A stretch of 61,705 nucleotides of DNA from Gemmatimonadota bacterium. GTDB lineage: Bacteria; Latescibacterota; UBA2968; UBA8231. The stretch is taken from NCBI GenBank assembly GCA_009840005.1, contig VXOR01000006.1:1-61705 (forward strand). Reading direction: 5' to 3'. Positions 15,301-23,787 of the stretch are shown piece after piece. The position numbers were made by a program, and so were the translations under genes. Below the pieces are notes generated by a model. It was not told the DNA's origin. It did not search any database and worked only from the letters and a program-made list of their open reading frames with translations. How positions within the stretch are numbered: position 1 is the first letter of the stretch; each line of letters starts with the position of its first letter.

Positions 15301-17363
15301 AAGAGGGGCCGCGTGGTTGAGGCGTGGCCGGGGGAAAAGAGCAACTCGATCGGCGAGGCGGTTTTGTGCGGGACGAAAGGGCCGCCATCGGGTGGATTGC
15401 GAACGAGGGACTGGTCTTTGGGCCACTCGTCGTGCGAAACGACGTCGATCTCGTGGCCGATGTCGTCGATCAGGCGAATGTCCTCGCCGCTGCTGGTCAG
15501 GCCGTTGCCGATTTTTCCGTCGTCGATATAGACCGGGGTGGTGAATCCCGACGGATTGCCGCCGCCGAAGAGGACGATGTACGAGTGCGGGGCGATGACC
15601 GCATCGGCAGGGAATTGGAAGAAATTCTTCAGTGCCGTGCTGTCGCCCAGCCGCCAGCCGGCCAAGGAGATGGACTCCGAGCCGGCGTTGTACAGTTCGA
15701 TGAAATCATCCTCATACCCGTCGCGCCGCCCGTCTCGATTGGCGTCGCCGGCTGCGCCCGTAGGCGGGTCGGCGAGCACTTCGCTGATGAAGAGGGGATA
15801 GTCGGGTTTGGGGATGATGTGGGTGTGGCCGGGGGAGAAGAGCGCCTTGATCGTCGAGACGGTTTTGTGTGGGACAAGGGGGCCGCCATCGGATGGATTG
15901 CGGACGAGGGACTGTTTGCCAGGCCAAGGGGTATGCGAGATGACATCGATCTCGTGGCCGATGTCGTCGATCAGGCGAATGTCCTCGCCCTTGCCGGTCA
16001 GTCCGTTGCCGATTTTTCCGTCGTCGATATAGACGGGGACGGAAAATCCCGACGGATTGCCGCCGCCAAAGAGGACGACGTACGAGCCGGGTTCGATGAC
16101 CGCGTCGGCGGGGAATTGGAAGTGATTCTTGAGCGATGTGCTGTCGCCCAGCCGCCAGCCGGCCAAGGAGATGGGCTCCGAGCCGGCGTTGTATAGTTCG
16201 ATGAATTCGTCTTCGTACGTATCGCGCCGCCCGTCTCGATTGGCGTCGCCGGCTGCGCCCGTAGGCGGGTCGGCGAGTACTTCGCTGATGAAGAGGGGGT
16301 AGTCGGGTTTGGGAATGATGTGGGTGTGGCCGGGGGAGAAGAGTGCCTTGATCGTCGAGACGGTTTTGTGCGCGACCAGCTCGTCGCCATCGGGTGGATG
16401 GCGCACGAGGGATTGTTTGCTGGGCCAGTCCTCGTGCGTGATGACGGCAATCTCGTGGCCATTGTTGTCGATCAGGTAAACATCCTCGCCTTTGTTGGTC
16501 AGTCCGTTGCCGATGCGCCCGTCGTCAGTATAGACGGGGGTGGTGAATCCCGTCGGGGTGCCGCCGCCGAAGAGGACGACGTACGAGCCGGGAGCGATGA
16601 CCGCGTCGGCAGGGAATTGGAAGGAGTTTTTCGGAGCCGCACTGTCGCCTAGCCGCCAGTCGGCTAAGGAGATGGGTTCCGACCCGGCGTTGTAGAGTTC
16701 GATGAACTCGTCTTCGTACGTGTCGCGCTGGCCGTCTTGGTTGGCGTCGCCAGCTTCACCCGTAGGCGGGTCGGCGAGCACTTCGCTGATGAAGAGGGGA
16801 TAGTCTGGTTTGGGGATGATGTGGGTGTGGCCGGGGGAAAAGAGGGCCTTGATCGTCGAGGCGGTTTTGTGCGGGACCAACTCGTCGCCGTCGGGTGGAT
16901 GGCGGACGAGGGACTGTTTGGTCGGCCAAGAGGTATGCGAGATGACGGCGACCGTATCGCCGGTGTCGTCAATCAGGTGGATGTCCTCGCCTTTGCCGGT
17001 CAGTCCGTTGCCACCAATTTTGCCGTCGTCAATATAGACGGGGACGGTGAATCCCGTCGGGGTGCCGCCGCCGAAGAGGACGGCGTACGAGCCGGGTTCC
17101 ATGATGGTGTTGGCTGGGAACTGGAAGAAGCTGTCCGACGACGGACTGCTGTCGCCTAAGCGCCAGCCGCTTATATCGACGGGCTCTGAGCCGGTGTTGT
17201 AGAGTTCGATGAACTCGTCTTGATAGGTGTCGCGCTGGCCGTCTTGGTTGGCGTCGCCACCGTCACCCGTAGGTGGATCGGCGAGCACTTCGCTGATGAC
17301 GACCGTGGCTTCGGCGAGGGATGCGAAGCCAAGCAGGAGGACGAAGGATAGGAGATGGGCCAT
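12303..17363 (-). CDS. giant secreted LTD-array protein (eight units) with Big-2-like and sorting domains
   Basis: 1,686 residues. A signal peptide (MAHLLSFVLLLGFASLAEA) is followed by eight LTD units over roughly residues 20-1380, each opening with ISEVLADPP and an EF-hand-like D-A-N-x-D-G-x-x-D-x-x-E loop. Linkers between the last units are Pro/Glu-rich (PEVPETPEPETP). Near 1395-1480 is a Big-2-like Ig domain (IRATWTSSDSTIAAVLPDGTL), then a strand-rich stretch and the FlgD-like C-terminus (VWPNPFNTTTHLRF... WDGRDERG). Two units share a 313-base block with no difference, so the array has recently expanded or been homogenised. Unit number probably varies between strains. Only AAAGG precedes the ATG, so the ribosome site is weak. 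A calcium-stiffened surface fibre is an inference. Confidence 0.85.
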   Translation of the reverse strand: MAHLLSFVLLLGFASLAEATVVISEVLADPPTGDGGDANQDGQRDTYQDEFIELYNTGSEPVDISGWRLGDSSPSSDSFFQFPANTIMEPGSYAVLFGGGTPTGFTVPVYIDDGKIGGNGLTGKGEDIHLIDDTGDTVAVISHTSWPTKQSLVRHPPDGDELVPHKTASTIKALFSPGHTHIIPKPDYPLFISEVLADPPTGEAGDANQDGQRDTYEDEFIELYNAGSEPISLADWRLGDSAAPKNSFQFPADAVIAPGSYVVLFGGGTPTGFTTPVYTDDGRIGNGLTNKGEDVYLIDNNGHEIAVITHEDWPSKQSLVRHPPDGDELVAHKTVSTIKALFSPGHTHIIPKPDYPLFISEVLADPPTGAAGDANRDGRRDTYEDEFIELYNAGSEPISLAGWRLGDSTSLKNHFQFPADAVIEPGSYVVLFGGGNPSGFSVPVYIDDGKIGNGLTGKGEDIRLIDDIGHEIDVISHTPWPGKQSLVRNPSDGGPLVPHKTVSTIKALFSPGHTHIIPKPDYPLFISEVLADPPTGAAGDANRDGRRDGYEDDFIELYNAGSESISLAGWRLGDSTALKNFFQFPADAVIAPHSYIVLFGGGNPSGFTTPVYIDDGKIGNGLTSSGEDIRLIDDIGHEIDVVSHDEWPKDQSLVRNPPDGGPFVPHKTASPIELLFSPGHASTTRPLLTYPLFISEVLADPPEGSAGDANLDGQYDPHEDEFIELYNAGSRPISLAGWRLGDAGSLSDYFRFPRDAVIEPGSYVVLFGGGRPSEFTVPVYTDDGTIGDGLTDTGESIHLINDYGNEAAFLYQSTWPDDQSLVRTPSDGGTFVPHKTASPTAAPFSPGHTPETRPFLNYHLFISEVLADPPEGLEGDANRDGRYDPHKDEFIELYNAGSRPISLAGWRLGDAGSLSDYFRFPRDAVIEPGSYVVLFGGGRPSEFTVPVYTDDGTIGDGLTDTGESIHLINDYGNEAAFLYQSTWPDDQSLVRTPSDGDTFVPHKTASPTAAPFSPGHAPDDQPATPEVPETPEPETPSEPIPTYALFISEVLADPPSGGVGDANQDGQRDGYEDEFIELYNADIKPISLAGWRLGDNTSPDTHFQFPTNAVIEPGSYVVLFGGGNPSGFTVPVYTDDGRIGNGLTNKGEDIQLTDDAGNTIAVVSHSTWPKDQSLVRHPPDGDALVSHKTASPTEAPFSPGRATDDELETPEASETPEPETPSEPIPTYALFISEVLADPPSNAAGDANQDGQRDGYEDEFIELYNADSTSVDISGWRLGDSTSPDTHFRFPPDAVIGPGSYIVLFGGGNPSGFSVPVYTDDGRIGNGLTNSGEDIQLIDDAGNTIEIVSYDDWPKDQSIVRTPPDGGPFVPHKTASPTEAPFSPGHAPATQPETPEVPEVVLAEMPKRPPEPIPSPPVLQSLRPAQFEFNLVRGEHRSLRLLGQYSDGSERPMDIRATWTSSDSTIAAVLPDGTLAAIDIGTCQISVQLDSFAVHPNVLNVEVRLPLADAVRFSPPWNEAVLPLAKPQAFIIRTAQPHRHAYYWSLNGRRLPIMAPQYIYTPTRRQTDTVHVAIRRGTERMTRTWIIHPPAAKLPADSFQVWPNPFNTTTHLRFYLSQAASVHVAIYNVQGQRVHTLVDAPLHAGAHQMQWDGRDERGHLAATGLYFVRFLIEHSPPRYAKLLLLR
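14392..14704. repeat. 313-bp perfect direct repeat in LTD array, copy A
   Basis: Reading both blocks base by base, 14392-14704 equals 14896-15208 with an offset of 504 bases, one LTD unit. Differences flank both ends (A/G at 14391/14895; T/C at 14705/15209). It lies inside the eight-unit LTD gene. Confidence 0.85.
14896..15208. repeat. 313-bp perfect direct repeat in LTD array, copy B
   Basis: Second copy of the block at 14392-14704, one 168-codon unit away. Identity at synonymous positions shows recent unequal crossing-over or gene conversion rather than selection on protein alone. Confidence 0.85.
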
Positions 17364-17534
17364 GCCTTTGCTTATGCAAAAAGCGGGCCAATCTGTTGGC
17401 TAGGCTGTTATTTATTTAGAAACAGGTAGTTACGGCTAGGTCAGTAATTTTTATGTCCGGCGACAATGGCCCCTTTGGGACACAGCGGCGAGTCGGAAGG
17501 TAACGCTTCGTCCACCACTGCGGGGTTGTGATTC

Positions 17535-18449
17535 TCAGACCCAGCGATAAGTGCGAGCGCCGCGGCTGGAGACGCGGGCGAATTTCCAGGCCGTCAGCCA
17601 CTCTTGGTGGTCGTGGACGACCAGTTCGGGATGCTCGTGACTGCGGACGAGGAGGCCGGGTAGGTGGGGCCGGCCATTGGGCTTGCGGGCGTCGTTCCAG
17701 CGCAGGTCCATGCTCCAGCGAATCGCGTCCGAGCGGTTGGGCTGGCTGCCGTGGGGGGTGCGGCAGTGGATGGCGATTAGGCCACCGCGTTGGACGGGGA
17801 TGGCGACCGGATCCCAGGGCGGTAACTCTTCGGGCGCGACGGTGAAACTGCCGCCTTGGTCAGCGGGCGGGCGCACGTGCCGGCGCAGTGGCTCTTGGTG
17901 GCAGCGGGGATAGATCATCAGGGTGCCGTTTTCCTCGTCGGCATCGACGAGGGGGATCCAAGTGGTGACGACGAGCGTGTGGTCGGCTTCGGGCAACAAC
18001 ACGCCGAGGTCTTGGTGCCAAGCCGTGGAGCGCGCCCATTCGTTTTGCGAGAAGTTGCCGGCGTACTCGTCGCTGGCTGGAACTTTGGCGCGGATGTGCT
18101 GGCAGGAATTGGCGTAGATTTCCGGGCCGACTAGGGATTCGATCAGGTCGAGCAGCCGTGGGTTGTGTAAAAAGGCGAAAATGTTAGGCCCCAGATTGGC
18201 GGGGAAGTTGATACCGGCTGTGGCACTGGCATCGGCTTTGGCGAGGGGAATCAGGCGTTTGGCAAAAGGCAGCTCTGCATGGTCGCGGTCTATTTTGCCA
18301 GCAGCCAGTAGGCGTTGGGCCGCTTGATCGACGATTTCCTCCAGTTCCGCTTGGACTGGATCTAGGTCTTGGGGGGCCAAGGCGTCGGGCACGTGGACGT
18401 AGCCCTCGGCGTGGAAGAATGCGAGTTGCTCCGAGCTGAGGCCGGGCAT
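17535..18449 (-). CDS. phytanoyl-CoA dioxygenase (PhyH) family protein
   Basis: 304-residue Fe(II)/2-oxoglutarate dioxygenase of the PhyH family. The iron triad is visible: H145 and D147 in STAWHQDLG and H233 in TPHGSQPNRS. R244 in DAIRWSMDLRW is the likely 2-oxoglutarate-binding Arg. The N-terminus LSSEQLAFFHAEGYVHVPDAL is the usual PhyH opening. Substrates of most bacterial members are unknown; hydroxylation or oxidative cleavage of a small molecule is expected. The PorV-like gene ends 8 bases upstream on the same strand, so the two are probably cotranscribed, although nothing links their functions. The 171-base gap to the LTD gene holds no gene I can support. Confidence 0.85.
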   Translation of the reverse strand: MPGLSSEQLAFFHAEGYVHVPDALAPQDLDPVQAELEEIVDQAAQRLLAAGKIDRDHAELPFAKRLIPLAKADASATAGINFPANLGPNIFAFLHNPRLLDLIESLVGPEIYANSCQHIRAKVPASDEYAGNFSQNEWARSTAWHQDLGVLLPEADHTLVVTTWIPLVDADEENGTLMIYPRCHQEPLRRHVRPPADQGGSFTVAPEELPPWDPVAIPVQRGGLIAIHCRTPHGSQPNRSDAIRWSMDLRWNDARKPNGRPHLPGLLVRSHEHPELVVHDHQEWLTAWKFARVSSRGARTYRWV

Positions 18450-18457
18450 GGCGCGTT

Positions 18458-19384
18458 TTAGAAGGTGCCGATGATTGATGCCCGATGGACTTGGCCTAAG
18501 TCGGGAGAGGACGAGTAGGCGTAATCGATTGCGTAGCGGTCCATGATTAGGCCGGCCCCGGCGCTCAGGCCCAGCGGCTCCTCGTCTTGGCTGCCGGTCT
18601 GTTGGGTAGTGTAACCGGGGCGGATGTAGAGACCACCAGCGAGTTCGACCTCAAGGCCGAAGGCTAGGTAGGAGTCGTTGTCGTTGGGCAAGTTGAAATC
18701 GGCGACCAAGAGCACGGGCACTGGCATGTGCGCGAGGTGATGGGCCATCCCTAGGCGGATGTGGACCGGCAGCGAGTCCTTGAAGCCCTCGGTGTAGCCT
18801 GAGCGGACAAAACCAAGGTTGGAGATTGCCGCGCCGAGCGTCGTGCCCTCGATCGGGGCGCGGACGAGGAAGCCCAGATCGGCGAGATAAGCGTCGGAAG
18901 AAAACTCGGCGATGTTTGAATAGACGGCTTTTAGATTGGCACCGACGGCTAGCCAGTCCGGCCCGAGCTGTTGGGCGATGGACAGATAAGCGGCGAGGTC
19001 GGTCGCCGAGAAGGTCCCTAAATCGCGCCCTTCTGCATCGGTATGCCACAAGTCGCCGTAGGATACGTAGTGGACGCTTAGGGCGTGGACACGCGACCCG
19101 TTGGGGGCGGCGATGGAGGCGAAGCCGGCTTGGGAATCGACGAAATAGCTGTTGTAGGCAAGCGCGGCCGTGCGCTTGCTCAAGCCGAAAAGCCCGGCGG
19201 GATTCCAGGCCGAGGCCTCGATGTTGCCAGACACGGCCGCGTAGGCCCCGCCGAGTGCAGCCGCGCGGGTGCCGACGCCGATCTTGAGAAAGTTGAAACC
19301 CGTAGTGCCGGCGTTGGGATTGATCGCACTAGCAGGCGTCAAGGTCGAAAATAGGATGCAGGCGGCGAGGGCACAGTATCTCAT
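18458..19384 (-). CDS. PorV/PorQ-like outer-membrane protein
   Basis: 308 residues with a signal peptide (MRYCALAACILFSTLTPASA) and GGAG placed 8 bases before the ATG. The opening GTTGFNFLKIGVGTRAAALGGAYAAVSGNIEASAWNPAGL is the hallmark of the PorV/PorQ (UPF0164) barrel family, and the rest alternates like a 14-strand beta-barrel, ending in SIIGTF with a terminal Phe. In Bacteroidota, PorV delivers type IX cargo to the attachment complex. Here the window contains several proteins with sorting-type C-termini, so this protein may serve that route. No PorK/L/M/N, Sov/SprA or PorU gene is visible here, so the assignment to T9SS is inference. Confidence 0.8.
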   Translation of the reverse strand: MRYCALAACILFSTLTPASAINPNAGTTGFNFLKIGVGTRAAALGGAYAAVSGNIEASAWNPAGLFGLSKRTAALAYNSYFVDSQAGFASIAAPNGSRVHALSVHYVSYGDLWHTDAEGRDLGTFSATDLAAYLSIAQQLGPDWLAVGANLKAVYSNIAEFSSDAYLADLGFLVRAPIEGTTLGAAISNLGFVRSGYTEGFKDSLPVHIRLGMAHHLAHMPVPVLLVADFNLPNDNDSYLAFGLEVELAGGLYIRPGYTTQQTGSQDEEPLGLSAGAGLIMDRYAIDYAYSSSPDLGQVHRASIIGTF

Positions 19385-19415
19385 AGCTTAATCTCCAGTA
19401 TTTACTAGCAATTTT

Positions 19416-19480
19416 GAACGGTTCGAGCGATGGATTGTCTTGTACATCCTGTTCTGTGTCTATCTGCGTCCATCTGCGGA
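19416..19480. repeat. dispersed intergenic repeat, copy 1
   Basis: A GAACGGTTCG box followed by CTGTTCTGTGTCTATCTGCG and CCATCTGCGGA. The 32-base core (19449-19480) differs by two bases from 27188-27219. Both copies lie in gaps between same-strand genes. It may be a small intergenic repeat of this genome. Confidence 0.6.
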
Positions 19481-19494
19481 CCACCTTGTAAATC

Positions 19495-20940
<1,446 letters not shown>

Positions 20941-20943
20941 GAG

Positions 20944-21216
20944 TTAGGAGGTGGCTTGGTCCTTGTCCTTGGACTGAGGTTCGATCTGGGCTTGGTCCTT
21001 GTCCTTGGACTGAGGCTCGGTCTGGGCCGGAGGGGCCGTAGGCTGAGCAGGTTGCTTGGGGGCCTCGATTTCGTCCTGCACGTCGCGCATGGCGGTGCGG
21101 AACTCGCGGATGCCCTTGCCTAGGCCCTGAGCCATCTCGGGGATGCGCTTGGCACCGAAGATGAGCAGAATGACGACGAAGATGATGAGTATTTCCCAAT
21201 GGCCCATACCGAACAT
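20944..21216 (-). CDS. tatA: Sec-independent protein translocase TatA/E
   Basis: 90-residue twin-arginine translocase component. MFGMGHWEILIIFVVILLIFGAKRIPEMAQGLGKGIREF shows the N-terminal membrane helix, the F-G hinge and the amphipathic helix typical of TatA. GGGAG precedes the ATG by 8 bases. The polar tail is rich in Pro, Gln and Lys and contains a duplicated PQSKDKDQ unit encoded by a 36-base tandem repeat. TatA oligomers form the passage for folded proteins with RR signal peptides. tatC is not nearby. Confidence 0.92.
   Translation of the reverse strand: MFGMGHWEILIIFVVILLIFGAKRIPEMAQGLGKGIREFRTAMRDVQDEIEAPKQPAQPTAPPAQTEPQSKDKDQAQIEPQSKDKDQATS
20954..21025. repeat. 36-bp tandem repeat (two copies) in tatA tail
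   Basis: Units 20954-20989 and 20990-21025 differ at two bases. They encode consecutive 12-residue segments of the disordered C-terminal tail. Copy number may vary without harming the membrane part. Confidence 0.8.
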
Positions 21217-21240
21217 GGCTCTAGCTCCCGAAAGATGTTT

Positions 21241-21522
21241 TTAATAGCTGTGGCGGAAGTAGTACCAGCCGACGAAAAGTCCCAACATAGTGATTAGGTT
21301 GAACTTTAGCGACAGCTCAAACGAAAAGGACAGGATGATGAGGTTGAACATGTGCGGCCCGATGGAATACTCCACGTAGCGCAAGAGAGCGAGTTCGACG
21401 ATGGTATCGGGGCCGACTAGGGAGATGAGGATAAACCGGAGTATTTCACCGATGATATTGGCACCAATCATCGTGGTGAAGAGGATGAGGATGAGGTGGC
21501 TGATGGGTTTATCGCGCAGCAT
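21241..21522 (-). CDS. small DUF4321-like membrane protein
   Basis: 93 residues with two clear hydrophobic helices (LILILFTTMIGANIIGEILRFILISLV near 10-37 and LITMLGLFVGWYYFR near 75-90). The segment SFSFELSLKFNLITMLGL resembles the conserved end of DUF4321 proteins (F-x-L-x-L-N-L-x-G-L-x-G-L). Function unknown. It starts 6 bases after the pssA stop and ends 24 bases before the tatA start, so it is inside the same operon. An envelope role is plausible from the neighbours. Confidence 0.65.
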   Translation of the reverse strand: MLRDKPISHLILILFTTMIGANIIGEILRFILISLVGPDTIVELALLRYVEYSIGPHMFNLIILSFSFELSLKFNLITMLGLFVGWYYFRHSY

Positions 21523-21528
21523 GATAAA

Positions 21529-22224
21529 TCAGGCGTGTTGCGTGACCGCACCGTGCACAAGCCGGAAAATCCAGCGGATAGACCCGGAGAAGACGTATAC
21601 GAGAATCATGGGAAAGAAAAAGATGCCGTCGTAAATGGTCAGCCCGACCGTAGTGACGAAGTAAAGCTGTTTGAAGCGGTCGCTGAGGGAGGTGCCGCGG
21701 AAATTGGGCACACTGTCGTAATCGAGCCGACTAACCATCAGGAAGGACAGCACTAAAATCAGCAGTACGGCCAGCGGCGTGGCGTGGGGAATGGGCCACG
21801 CTTTGACAAAGACCACGTATTGGGTGAGGCAGACCGCAGCCGTGGGAATGGCCAACCCCATGTAAAATTCGCCGCGTTCACCGTCGAGGCTGAGCGTATT
21901 AAAGCGAGCGAGACGCATGGCACCGCAGAGCAGGAACACAAAAGCCAGCGCCAGCCCCCAGCCGGTGGGCAGGTGGGCCTGATAGATGATGGCAGCGGGC
22001 ACGATGCCAAAGGTGCAGGCATCGACGATGGAATCGAAGTGGAGTCCAAACTGGGAGTCGCGCCCCATGACCCGGGCGAGTTGACCATCCATTTTGTCGA
22101 ATACTGCGCCCAAAAAGATGAGCCAAGCGGCTGGCACGTAGTTGCCGCTAAAGGCGTAGTGCAGGGCGAGAAATCCGCAGAACAGATTGCCGATGGTGAA
22201 CGCGGTGGGTATAAACTGCCTCAT
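21529..22224 (-). CDS. pssA: CDP-diacylglycerol--serine O-phosphatidyltransferase
   Basis: 231-residue polytopic membrane enzyme of the CDP-alcohol phosphatidyltransferase family. The motif D-x2-D-G-x2-A-R-x8-G-x3-D-x3-D is complete: D43, D46, G47, A50, R51, G60, D64, D68. The N-terminus FIPTAFTIGNLFCGFLA is typical of bacterial type II PssA. It makes phosphatidylserine, the precursor of phosphatidylethanolamine. AGGAAGGA lies before the ATG. The decarboxylase gene psd, often adjacent, is not here. The upstream gene is the HtrA-type protease, 19 bases away. Confidence 0.9.
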   Translation of the reverse strand: MRQFIPTAFTIGNLFCGFLALHYAFSGNYVPAAWLIFLGAVFDKMDGQLARVMGRDSQFGLHFDSIVDACTFGIVPAAIIYQAHLPTGWGLALAFVFLLCGAMRLARFNTLSLDGERGEFYMGLAIPTAAVCLTQYVVFVKAWPIPHATPLAVLLILVLSFLMVSRLDYDSVPNFRGTSLSDRFKQLYFVTTVGLTIYDGIFFFPMILVYVFSGSIRWIFRLVHGAVTQHA

Positions 22225-22243
22225 TTTAGCATCCTTCCTGCCG

Positions 22244-23377
22244 CTAGCGCCGCGTCCGGTAGGGACGCTCTTCGAGGGTCAGGTCTAGGTTGTAGTTCTC
22301 GTTGTGGCGCACCACGCCGAGCGCGGCGCTAGCGCCGACGCGCAAGCCGCGCAGCACGCCAATGGCCTCGTCGGCACTGCGGATCTTTTCGTCGTTGACC
22401 GCGACGATTACGTCGCCCTTTTCGAGGCCCGCTAGTGCGGCCGGACTGTCGTTAGCAACCCTGACGACTAGAACTCCATCCGTGGAATCGAGCCTTAGAT
22501 ACTCCGCTAGAGGCGGGGTGATGTCTTGGACGGCTAGGATGCCGGTCCAAGAGCGACGCACTTGGCCGTATTGGCGAATTTCCTCCAAGAAGCTCGCGGC
22601 CGTGTCGATGGGAATGGCGAAGCCAATGCCAATAGAGCCGTTGGCGTATTCGCCGCCGGTGTAGATAAAGCTGTTGATGCCGATGACCTCGCCTTCGGCA
22701 TTGACCAAGGGGCCACCGCTATTGCCGAGATTGATGGCCGCATCAGTTTGAATCATGTCTCGGTAGTAGTAATCGCCTTGGGGTTCGGAAAAGTCGCGAT
22801 CTAGGGCGCTGACGACGCCGATGCTGACGGTAGGTCCCAAATCGAAAGGGTTGCCAATAGCAATAGCCCATTCGCCGACCAGAATATCGCCCGAAGTCCC
22901 GAGGGGCGCAACCGGCATATTGCCGTCATCTACCTTGAGGACGGCGAGGTCGAAATTGGGGTCTGAGGCCACGTAGCGGGCCTCAAAGGTACGGCTGTCG
23001 GGTTCGGGTAGAGAGATGGTGATTTTTTGTAACTGGCGCGGATCGCCGACGACATGACTATTAGTGAGAATGTAGCCCTCGTCATCGACGACAAAACCCG
23101 AGCCGGTGGAGACGCGGTCTTGGTCTCGGGGCACGAAGTAGTACGGCGAGAAAAAGTTCCAGAAAGGATCGCCGCGATACCTGTATAGATGCTGGACGCG
23201 CTCGCGGTAGCGCACGTGGAGGCTGACGACCGAAGGCTGGACCCGCTCTACGGCCTGCACGACGGCTGTGCGGCGCGATTCCCCAATGGACGCGCTGGCA
23301 TGATTCAGAGCTAATGCCAGCAGAACAAGTGAGCAGAAAAAGTACAAGGTTGGACCTCGAGAAATGAATTTAGTCAA
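22244..23377 (-). CDS. periplasmic HtrA/DegP-type serine protease with one PDZ domain
   Basis: 377 residues. A signal-type N-terminus (TLYFFCSLVLLALALNHASA) is followed by a trypsin-like domain with H108 (TNSHVV), D143 (NFDLAVLKV) and S220 (LGNSGGP), so the triad is intact. A single PDZ domain occupies about 275-370 (GVLVVRVANDSPAALAGLEKGDVIVAVND). One PDZ makes it more like DegS/HtrA than two-PDZ DegP. The start appears to be TTG 23377 with no good ribosome site, so the start is uncertain. It probably handles misfolded envelope proteins, consistent with the many secreted proteins here. Confidence 0.88.
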   Translation of the reverse strand: MTKFISRGPTLYFFCSLVLLALALNHASASIGESRRTAVVQAVERVQPSVVSLHVRYRERVQHLYRYRGDPFWNFFSPYYFVPRDQDRVSTGSGFVVDDEGYILTNSHVVGDPRQLQKITISLPEPDSRTFEARYVASDPNFDLAVLKVDDGNMPVAPLGTSGDILVGEWAIAIGNPFDLGPTVSIGVVSALDRDFSEPQGDYYYRDMIQTDAAINLGNSGGPLVNAEGEVIGINSFIYTGGEYANGSIGIGFAIPIDTAASFLEEIRQYGQVRRSWTGILAVQDITPPLAEYLRLDSTDGVLVVRVANDSPAALAGLEKGDVIVAVNDEKIRSADEAIGVLRGLRVGASAALGVVRHNENYNLDLTLEERPYRTRR

Positions 23378-23383
23378 CGATAA

Positions 23384-23431
23384 GTAGAGGCGTCTCTACA
23401 TCTATCGATTCGGCCCAGATGCGTAACGTTA
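23384..23431. repeat. dispersed element: GTAGAG/CTCTAC hairpin plus GCGTAACGTTA
   Basis: A perfect 6-bp hairpin at 23384-23399 (loop GCGT) lies beside GCGTAACGTTA at 23421-23431. Read on the minus strand, the second part aligns with 4748-4771 over 24 bases with about four differences. It is therefore a relative of the element at 4753-4798, sitting just upstream of the HtrA gene. Confidence 0.5.
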
Positions 23432-23476
23432 ATTATATAATAATCATACACATAAGTTGCAACTATTGCACGGCCG

Positions 23477-23782
23477 CTAGTCCGGCAATTCGCCGCCTAG
23501 GCGCAGGATCGCTTCAAAGCGGTCGTTTTTGGCGGCCTTGTTCCTTTTGACAATGCCGCATTTGGTACAGCGGTGGACGAGGATGTAATCGCCGCGTTTG
23601 ATGGTAAACCCCACCGGCTCCATCAAGCCGCGACAGTGCTCGGCGCGATCGCCTGGGTCGATATCGACGTGTTGGCTCCAGAGGCATTCGGGGCAGTGGT
23701 TGGTGTAGCCATTGCCCCGCACGGAAAAGCCACAATTTTCGCAGGTGAAATTTTCAATGTGCCGCTGGAATTTTTTGCCCAT
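23477..23782 (-). CDS. RNHCP domain protein (zinc-ribbon type)
   Basis: 101 residues. Cys pairs C14-x2-C17 (FTCENCGF), C30-x2-C33 (NHCPECLW) and a later C-T-K-C suggest bound zinc. The block NHCPECLWSQHVDIDPGDRA followed by HCRGLMEP is the signature of the RNHCP family. Function unknown; a nucleic-acid or ribosome link has been guessed from the zinc ribbons. It lies 5 bases downstream of truA on the same strand, so it is likely cotranscribed with it. Confidence 0.85.
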   Translation of the reverse strand: MGKKFQRHIENFTCENCGFSVRGNGYTNHCPECLWSQHVDIDPGDRAEHCRGLMEPVGFTIKRGDYILVHRCTKCGIVKRNKAAKNDRFEAILRLGGELPD

Positions 23783-23787
23783 TTACA

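Noticed and set aside
15324..16196. Long plus-strand open frame antisense to the LTD array
   Set aside because: It only mirrors the repeated LTD coding sequence, recurs in each unit and lacks a credible start or domain.
12303..17363. Regularly spaced repeats that might suggest a CRISPR or satellite array
   Set aside because: The period is about 500 bases and every unit stays in frame as an LTD domain. There are no short repeat/spacer units and no cas genes.
17364..17534. Possible structured RNA between the LTD gene and phyH
   Set aside because: There is a short GTCC...GGAC-type pairing but no tRNA shape and no riboswitch core I recognise. I see nothing supportable here.
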